Of a stretch of 12,103 nucleotides of DNA, positions 7,342 to 12,103 are shown piece after piece. Below the pieces are notes generated by a model, which did no database searches, was not told where the DNA came from, and was given only the letters and a program-made list of their open reading frames with translations. Numbering within the stretch: position 1 is the first letter of the stretch; each line of letters starts with the position of its first letter. Position numbers and translations under genes: made by a program. The DNA comes from Candidatus Beckwithbacteria bacterium (GTDB lineage Bacteria > Patescibacteriota > Microgenomatia > UBA1400 > UBA1449): the NCBI GenBank assembly GCA_012798485.1, contig JAAZND010000116.1, positions 1 through 12,103 on the forward strand. The letters are read 5' to 3'.

Positions 7342-7785
7342 TTCAATAAAACTTCTGATTGCTTGTGCGAGAAGTGTTTTTTGGGAAAAACTGCAAAAAA
7401 TGATTCAGGAGATGAATCTTAACTCTCAAGTTTTATTGCCTGGGAGAATTCCGGATGAAGATTTAGTTGTTTTGTACCAAAATGCTGCAGCTTTTGTAAT
7501 GCCATCGCTCATGGAAGGTTTTGGTTTGCCAGCTTTGGAGGCAATGGCTGTAGGTTGCCCAATTATTTCCAGTAATGCTGGCAGTTTGCCAGAAATTTAT
7601 GGCAATATTGCTACTTATTTTACTGCTGGCAATAGTGATGATTTAGCGAAAAAAATGCAAGAAGTTTTAGAGCTTAATAAGGAAGAAAGAAGAAAAATTA
7701 TTGATAAAGGAATAAAATATACAAAGCAGTTTAACTGGGATAAAGCGGGAAAAGAAGTTTTAAATCTTTATGAAAAAAATTAATT

Positions 7786-8892
7786 ATGAAAATAGCCTTA
7801 GTTTATGATCGAGTCAATAAATGGGGAGGAGCAGAAAGAGTTTTACTGGCGCTTCACGAGATTTGGCCTAAGGCTCCGCTTTATACTGCAGTTTATAACC
7901 GACATACAGCTTCTTGGGCCAAAGTTTTTAAAGTTATACCATCTTTTTTAAATAGAATTTCTTTTTTTCGTAATCATCATGAAATTTTGCCTTTTTTAAC
8001 GCCAATGGCTTTTAGTCAATTTGATTTTTCCCAGTTTGATGTGGTTTTATCAGTGACTTCAGCTGAAGCCAAAAATTTAACCATTGGATCAAAAACTTTA
8101 CATGTTTGTTATTGCCTGACTCCAACTAGATATCTTTGGTCTCATAGTAAGGAGTATCAAAAAGAAGGTTTAAAAGGTAAAATTTTATCCATTTTTTTAC
8201 CAAGTTTGCGTAAAAATGATTTACACGCAAGTAAAAAAGTTGATCAATTCTTAGCAATTTCTAATCAAGTCAAGCAAAGAATTAAAAAATATTATCAGCG
8301 TGAAAGCAAAATTATTTATCCTCCAGTTGATCTTAACTTTTCAAAACTAGATGAAAAAATTCAAGATCATATTTTCTATCTGGTTGTTTCCAGACTAGTA
8401 CCTTATAAAAGAATAGATTTAGCTATTAAAGCCTGTAATAAATTATCAAGAAATTTAATCATTATTGGCACAGGAAGTGAAGAAGCAAAGTTGAAAAACC
8501 TGGCGGGGAAGACAGTTAAATTTTTGGGTTATTTGACAGATAAAGAGTTATATGGTTATTATAAGCATTGTCGCGCTTTACTTTTTCCTGGAGAGGAAGA
8601 TTTTGGAATTACTCCAGTAGAAGCGCAAAGTTTTGGAGCCCCAGTAATTGCTTATGGTAAAGGTGGACTTTTGGAAACTGTGATTAATGGTAAAACCGGT
8701 TTATTTTTTTCAAAACAGACAGAAAAAAGTTTGATAGAAGCTATTTTAAAATTTGAACAAATGAAGCTAGAAAAAGAGGATTGTATTAAAAATTCACAAA
8801 AATTTAATAAATCAAGATTTAAAAAAGAAATAGAGGCAGAAATTAATCTGCTTTACAAACAATTTTTAGAGAAAAAAGGGATTATGATTTAA
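7786..8892 (+). CDS. WbaZ-like family 4 mannosyltransferase
   Basis: A complete 368-aa GT-B transferase. The N-terminal domain has MKIALVYDRVNKWGGAERVL with the GGAE loop (14-17), FDVVLSVTSAEAKNL, and CYCLTPTRYLW, all characteristic of the WbaZ-like branch of family 4. The C-terminal domain has YPPVD, YLVVSRLVPYKRIDLAIKAC (about 197-216) and the donor site EEDFGITPVEAQSFGAPVIA, where E271 and E279 form the EX7E pair. Members of this branch use GDP-mannose in O-antigen and exopolysaccharide synthesis, and the mannose-1-phosphate guanylyltransferase gene follows 40 bases downstream, so mannose transfer is a reasonable inference. The ATG is 2 bases after the stop of the frameshifted GT4, with no visible Shine-Dalgarno site. 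This suggests translation coupled to, or leaderless-like with, its neighbour. Family sure; linkage and acceptor unknown. Confidence 0.92.
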   Translation: MKIALVYDRVNKWGGAERVLLALHEIWPKAPLYTAVYNRHTASWAKVFKVIPSFLNRISFFRNHHEILPFLTPMAFSQFDFSQFDVVLSVTSAEAKNLTIGSKTLHVCYCLTPTRYLWSHSKEYQKEGLKGKILSIFLPSLRKNDLHASKKVDQFLAISNQVKQRIKKYYQRESKIIYPPVDLNFSKLDEKIQDHIFYLVVSRLVPYKRIDLAIKACNKLSRNLIIIGTGSEEAKLKNLAGKTVKFLGYLTDKELYGYYKHCRALLFPGEEDFGITPVEAQSFGAPVIAYGKGGLLETVINGKTGLFFSKQTEKSLIEAILKFEQMKLEKEDCIKNSQKFNKSRFKKEIEAEINLLYKQFLEKKGIMI

Positions 8893-8932
8893 AAATTACT
8901 TTTAATTTTGGTCATAATTCTTAAATTTAAAA

Positions 8933-10045
8933 ATGAATTATTTAGATCATCTTTATATTGTCGTTTTATGTGGCGGTGGCGGTACTAGAGTTTGGCCTTT
9001 ATCTGTCAGTAAAAAACCTAAACAATTTTTAAATTTTTATTCAGAAAAAACTTTATATCAGGAAACGGTTGGAAGAGCTAAAAAACTGGTTTCTCAAGAA
9101 AAAATTTTTATTATCACTAATCAGAAATATGTGGATGAAATTAAACAGGAAACTCCGGAAATTCCGACAGCTAATATTATTGGTGAGCCAGAGAAAAAAA
9201 ATACAGCCATGGCTATGGGTACGGCTGCCTTATACATTAAGCAAAAGGATCCAGAAGCTGTCATTATCAACTTATATTCCGATCATGTGATTACTAATGA
9301 GGATGTTTTTTTAAACACCTTAAAAATTTCTGCTCAAATTGCTTTTGAAGACAAATGTTTGATGACTATTGGAGTGACACCAACTTTTCCTCATCCTGGA
9401 CTGGGTTATATCAAGATGGGTGAAGAAATTAAAAAAGAACACGATTTAACCATTACAAAGGTCGACAGTTTTAAAGAAAAGCCAGATTATGAAACAGCTA
9501 AGCAGTATGTAGAGTCTGGTAAATATTTATGGAATGCTGGTTTTTATATTTGGCGTGTTGATCAGATTTTGCAATCTTTTAAAGATTTATCTCCTAATAT
9601 TTATAGCAAACTAGCTCAGTTAGAGCAAAATTTGGGTAAAAAAAATGAGACTGTAATTTTAAAAAAAGTTTATCAAGAAGTTGAAGATATTTCGATTGAT
9701 TTTGCTATTTCAGAAAAATCTCCTAATCTTTGCGTTGTTCCAGGAGGTTTTGGTTGGTATGACATTGGCGGCTGGAAAGTAGTTTATGAATTGGGTAAGA
9801 AAAACGAAAATGGAAATGTGCTGATCAAAAATAAAGACGGCAAACAGGACATACCAGCAGTGAGTTTTGATGCAAAAGATAATCTGGTTTATTACTCTCA
9901 TCAGCCGGTAGCTTTGATCGGCGTGGAAAATTTAGTAGTCGTTGATACAGGGGAAGGACTTTTGATTTGTCATAAGGAGAAAGCTAATGACGTTAAAAAA
10001 GTCGTGCAAGAACTTCAAGATAAAGGTTATAATGATTACGTATAA
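8933..10045 (+). CDS. manC: Mannose-1-phosphate guanylyltransferase
   Basis: Forms GDP-mannose from mannose 1-phosphate and GTP in the cytoplasm, supplying donor to the mannosyltransferases. The 370-aa protein shows the nucleotidyltransferase signature VVLCGGGGTRVWPLSVSKKP (10-29) then KQF, GEPEKKNTAMAMG, SDHVI, FKEKPDYETA (about 180-189), WNAGFYIWR (200-208), ISIDFAISEKSP and GFGWYDIGGW, all standard for the ManC/AlgA family. It ends after the short C-terminal segment VVVDTGEGLLICHKEKANDV and lacks the cupin phosphomannose isomerase domain of the bifunctional enzymes (about 470 aa), so it is the single-function type. No phosphomannomutase or mannose-6-phosphate isomerase lies in the window. 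It begins 40 bases after the WbaZ-like gene, with no clear ribosome binding site. The symbol follows the family name; the reaction is nearly certain. Confidence 0.95.
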   Translation: MNYLDHLYIVVLCGGGGTRVWPLSVSKKPKQFLNFYSEKTLYQETVGRAKKLVSQEKIFIITNQKYVDEIKQETPEIPTANIIGEPEKKNTAMAMGTAALYIKQKDPEAVIINLYSDHVITNEDVFLNTLKISAQIAFEDKCLMTIGVTPTFPHPGLGYIKMGEEIKKEHDLTITKVDSFKEKPDYETAKQYVESGKYLWNAGFYIWRVDQILQSFKDLSPNIYSKLAQLEQNLGKKNETVILKKVYQEVEDISIDFAISEKSPNLCVVPGGFGWYDIGGWKVVYELGKKNENGNVLIKNKDGKQDIPAVSFDAKDNLVYYSHQPVALIGVENLVVVDTGEGLLICHKEKANDVKKVVQELQDKGYNDYV

Positions 10046-10110
10046 ATTAAGTAGAAAGTAGTAAGTATCTGGTATTAATAAATACTGGATGGCTTAATAT
10101 TTTATTTTTT
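10046..10110. other. Intergenic spacer with degenerate AGTA-type short repeats
   Basis: The gap between the guanylyltransferase and sugar phosphotransferase genes holds GTAGAAAGTAGTAAGTATC and then GTATTAATAAATACTGG, a loose series of AGTA/TACTGG direct repeats. No hairpin, T-run after a stem, or convincing promoter is visible. It may be a decayed simple repeat. Confidence 0.35.
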
Positions 10111-10737
10111 GTGTTTTTAAACCAAGATTTTCTAAAGCGAATAGTTGATATTATTGTTTCATTATGTTTATTTTTATTATTTTTACCTTTCTGGATTATT
10201 ATTCCAATTTTAATTAAATTGGATTCTCCAGGGCCAGTTTTTTATAGACATAGAAGAGTGGGTAAAGATGGTAAAGAATTTTGGATTTTTAAATTTCGCA
10301 GTATGGTGGAAAATGCGGATGAAATTTTACATAAGCAGGATAAAAAACTTTTACAAAAATTTAAACCCGGTGATTGGAAACTCAAAAATGATCCCAGAAT
10401 TACACCACTTGGTAAGGTTTTGCGCAATTTAACTATAGATGAGTTTCCTCAACTTTTTAATGTTTTAAAAGGAGAAATGAGTATGGTTGGACCACGAGCT
10501 TATCTAAAAAAAGAGTTAAGACAACAAACCAAGAAATATCCACAAACTTATAAATATATCAAGACAATATTATCTGTAAAACCAGGAATTACAGGCGTAT
10601 GGCAAACTTCAGGTAGAAATGAAATTTCATTTGATAAGCGCGCAAAAATTGATTATGATTATGCTAGGAATCATAATTTTTGGGGAGATATTATAATCTT
10701 ATTGAAGACGCCTCAAGCCATGATTTCTAAATGGTAA
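10111..10737 (+). CDS. Undecaprenyl-phosphate sugar phosphotransferase (monotopic phosphoglycosyl transferase)
   Basis: Starts the glycan by moving a sugar 1-phosphate from a UDP-sugar to undecaprenyl phosphate at the inner face of the membrane. This 208-aa protein is the short, catalytic-domain-only form. KRIVDIIVS leads into a single hydrophobic, re-entrant type helix (about 13-36), followed by SPGPVFYRHRRVGKDGKEFW (39-58) and IFKFRSM, then LRNLTIDEFPQLFNVLKGEM (104-123), with the Asp110-Glu111 catalytic dyad, SMVGPRAY, and VKPGITGVWQTSGRNEISFD (156-175). All of these are hallmarks of the WcaJ/PglC superfamily. The long N-terminal multi-helix part of WbaP/WcaJ is absent. The GTG at 10111 is chosen because no ATG or TTG precedes it in frame and the helix begins soon after. 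It is the last enzyme of the locus. The sugar (glucose, galactose or an N-acetyl sugar) cannot be told. Confidence 0.93.
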   Translation: MFLNQDFLKRIVDIIVSLCLFLLFLPFWIIIPILIKLDSPGPVFYRHRRVGKDGKEFWIFKFRSMVENADEILHKQDKKLLQKFKPGDWKLKNDPRITPLGKVLRNLTIDEFPQLFNVLKGEMSMVGPRAYLKKELRQQTKKYPQTYKYIKTILSVKPGITGVWQTSGRNEISFDKRAKIDYDYARNHNFWGDIIILLKTPQAMISKW

Positions 10738-10768
10738 TTTTTTAGTTATAACCTTTATTTTTTTAGTA

Positions 10769-10800
10769 AAAGTTCAATAAAGAGGACATTATTGAACTTT
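10769..10800 (+). promoter_or_regulatory. Perfect 12-bp stem-loop directly before the DUF4012 gene
   Basis: AAAGTTCAATAA (10769-10780) pairs exactly with TTATTGAACTTT (10789-10800) around an 8-base loop AGAGGACA. The ATG of the next gene is at 10804, 3 bases beyond the stem. The loop contains AGAGGA, the best Shine-Dalgarno-like string nearby, although it is 17 bases from the ATG in linear sequence. The structure could affect translation of the DUF4012 gene or end the upstream transcript. The right arm ends in only three T, so terminator function is weakly supported. Confidence 0.55.
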
Positions 10801-10803
10801 CCT

Positions 10804-12103
10804 ATGGCAGAAGATCCAAATTTACAAAAGACAGATACTCCAATTCAAGTAGCTAAACCGGAAACAGTTCAAAGTCAAGCTCCAGCTGCCGCTTCACAAC
10901 TTGAAGTCAAAAAAACAGAAACTCCTGAAATGAAGCAAGTAGAAAATAAAGAAGTAAAACTTGAAACCAAAACAGAAGAAGTTAAAAGTGAAGTAACTTC
11001 TGAAACTAAAGTTGAGGAAGTTAAGATTGAAGAACCAAAGAAAGAAGAAATTAAAGCTGAAGAAACTAAGGCAGTAGAATCAAAAAAAGAAGAGGTAAAA
11101 GTCGAGGAAGTTAAAGCAGAAGAGCCAAAAAAAGAAGCAAAAGTAGAAGTTAAGAAAACAGAAAAAGTTGAATTAAAAAATGAAGTGGATCAGGCAGTAA
11201 GTGAATTAGTTGAAGAAATTCATGAAATTGCTACTGAGTTTAAACAAATTAATACAACTCCTCTTAAAGTTGAACAACCGGTTGTGCCTTCAAATCCAGT
11301 TAATGCTGTTTCGACAAATGCTCCTGTTGTAACTGCTGGAGAGCAAGTTAAAACTGAAGTTCCCACTCCTAAGCCAGCTGAAACAACTCCGGTAGTTGCT
11401 ACTGCTCCAGTAGCACCAACTCCAGAAGTTAAGCCTGCTGATGCTGACAATGTAGTTGCCAGTCCTGAAGAGCAGGCAATTATTGATAATTTAATGAAAG
11501 AAGTAGGTAATATTCAACCAGCTGCTACTCAACCAGTCAAAACCTCATTATTTGCCAAAATTTTTGCTAAATTTAAAAAAGAGAAAAAGGAGGATGCAGC
11601 CGTGAAAGTAGAAGGAAATCAAGATCAAGCTAAACAGAAAAAACTACCCAAAGGCTTAAAAATAGCTTTACTTGTCTTAGGCATTATTTTAGTTATAACT
11701 TTGATTCTTGGAGGTTTAGCCTTTTTTACTGTTAAACCAATTATAAGTAAGGCTCAAAAGACTGCCACATTGGGGCAGGAAGCATATACTTTAATTAAAC
11801 AGCAAAATTTAACCGAAGGGAAAGCTAAGCTTTTGGAGGCTAAAAATAGTTTGACCGATACTCAAAATGCTTACAATAAAACTGCCTGGATGAAATTTAT
11901 CCCAGTTATATCTAAATACAGAGAAGATGGTGAAGACGGATTAAAGGCCGGTATGGCGGGGATTGAGGCAGGCGAAATTCTTTTGGATGCAGTCATTCCC
12001 TATGCTGATGTTTTAGGTCTTACAGGAGAAGGAACTTTTATGGGCGGAACGGTTGAAGATAGAGTAGTTAAGATGGTGGAAACTTTAGAAAAAATTGTAC
12101 CCC
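10804..12103 (+). CDS. DUF4012 membrane protein with long Glu/Lys/Pro-rich N-terminus, 3' end outside window
   Basis: The frame is open for 433 codons from the ATG at 10804 to the window edge. Residues 1-130 are highly charged, with degenerate repeats such as VEEVKIEEPKKEE (70-82) and VEEVKAEEPKKEA (100-112). Residues 150-220 are rich in Pro, Val, Thr and Ala, and 249-263 form a basic, amphipathic-looking stretch. A single membrane helix spans about 286-310 (IALLVLGIILVITLILGGLA within it), preceded by KKLPKG, so the N-terminus is probably cytoplasmic. After the helix, GQEAYTLIKQQNLTEGKAKL, then WMKFIPVISKYREDGEDGLK (362-381), AGIEAGEILLDAVIPYADVL and FMGGTVEDRV match the start of DUF4012 proteins. 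I recognise these as common in CPR genomes near surface-glycan genes; their function is unknown. It follows the sugar phosphotransferase gene by 66 bases, including a perfect stem-loop. The N-terminal region shows no known domain and is probably disordered. Confidence 0.85.
   Translation, partial: MAEDPNLQKTDTPIQVAKPETVQSQAPAAASQLEVKKTETPEMKQVENKEVKLETKTEEVKSEVTSETKVEEVKIEEPKKEEIKAEETKAVESKKEEVKVEEVKAEEPKKEAKVEVKKTEKVELKNEVDQAVSELVEEIHEIATEFKQINTTPLKVEQPVVPSNPVNAVSTNAPVVTAGEQVKTEVPTPKPAETTPVVATAPVAPTPEVKPADADNVVASPEEQAIIDNLMKEVGNIQPAATQPVKTSLFAKIFAKFKKEKKEDAAVKVEGNQDQAKQKKLPKGLKIALLVLGIILVITLILGGLAFFTVKPIISKAQKTATLGQEAYTLIKQQNLTEGKAKLLEAKNSLTDTQNAYNKTAWMKFIPVISKYREDGEDGLKAGMAGIEAGEILLDAVIPYADVLGLTGEGTFMGGTVEDRVVKMVETLEKIVP

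Larger units (their letters stand above)
6600..7783 (+). pseudogene. MtfB-like family 4 glycosyltransferase, frameshifted at a heptamer repeat
   Basis: A GT-B mannosyltransferase-like gene read in two frames. The first part (6600-7172, TTG start; the only in-frame upstream codons to the stop at 6591 are not starts) carries IGIDCRF and GLGRYTREL (residues 17-25), VHFMHFNVP and VVTIHDL, and ends at IYEGVSS. The second part, readable in the next frame from about 7151 and open to 7783, carries KYKIDSSYFVYTGSAYPSKD (7188-7246), LLIACARSVFWEKL, LLPGRIPDEDL, and the donor-binding EGFGLPALE (EX7E, codons 7514 and 7538). Together they give a full-length protein of about 394 aa. The break lies exactly in a tandem 7-base repeat. 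A 47-base double hairpin adds about 17 in-frame residues at 7295-7345. Spacing to neighbours is normal (the next gene starts 2 bases after its stop), and the downstream half is free of further damage. So it may be a recent lesion, a switchable gene, or a sequence error. The MtfB/WbaZ-type assignment suggests GDP-mannose as donor, which fits ManC nearby; that is inference. Confidence 0.8.

Noticed and set aside
7259..7783. Independent 174-codon glycosyltransferase starting at TTG 7259
   Set aside because: The frame is open upstream to about 7151 and carries conserved GT4 sequence (VYTGSAYPSKD) before 7259, so it is the C-terminal half of the gene at 6600 and not a gene with its own start.
9710..9901. 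Minus-strand and other-frame ORFs over the glycosyltransferase, manC and DUF4012 genes
   Set aside because: They lie opposite or across genes with clear family motifs, and their translations show no recognisable domain or plausible start context.
1..12103. CRISPR array, tRNA, rRNA, integrase, toxin-antitoxin or phage genes
   Set aside because: I looked for regularly spaced repeats, tRNA-like arms and relevant protein motifs and saw none.

Overview
The window is strongly AT-rich bacterial DNA. Every supported gene lies on the + strand, in a tightly packed block running from about 370 off the right end. It looks like a Candidate Phyla Radiation (Patescibacteria) genome, probably of the Microgenomates type. 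This assignment is inference. It rests on the AT-rich coding style, weak or missing Shine-Dalgarno sites, TTG/GTG starts, a 23S-IVP-like four-helix-bundle gene, a DUF4012 membrane protein next to a glycan locus, and dispersed palindromes of the kind common in such genomes. The standard bacterial code fits all genes.

Layout: the left edge (1-327) holds the remains of a 23S rRNA-intervening-sequence-type four-helix-bundle gene, broken by two single-base frame changes. Positions 373-10737 form a surface-polysaccharide locus of nine genes: a GT2 transferase, a Wzy/O-antigen-ligase-like polymerase, a GT39/ArnT-like membrane transferase, a GT4 transferase, a second GT2, a frameshifted MtfB-like GT4, a WbaZ-like GT4, a mannose-1-phosphate guanylyltransferase, and a polyprenyl-phosphate sugar phosphotransferase. 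From 10804 to the right edge runs the N-terminal part of a DUF4012 membrane protein with an unusually long Glu/Lys/Pro-rich cytoplasmic region.

How it works together (inference from families): the phosphoglycosyl transferase starts the glycan on undecaprenyl phosphate. ManC supplies GDP-mannose. The GT4 and GT2 enzymes extend the chain in the cytoplasm. The GT39 enzyme adds a sugar from a lipid-linked donor on the outer face, and the Wzy-like protein polymerises or ligates the product. No flippase (Wzx or ABC type) and no chain-length regulator is visible, so the locus probably extends beyond the window or relies on genes elsewhere.

The most notable signals are small repeats that sit on genes. 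A tandem heptamer array (7151-7171) lies exactly at the frameshift of the MtfB-like gene; removing two units or adding one restores the frame. A double-hairpin palindrome (7295-7341) is carried in frame inside the same gene. Two REP-like palindromes with shared ends (1304-1329, 4427-4500) sit directly upstream of start codons. A perfect 12-bp stem-loop lies immediately before the DUF4012 gene.
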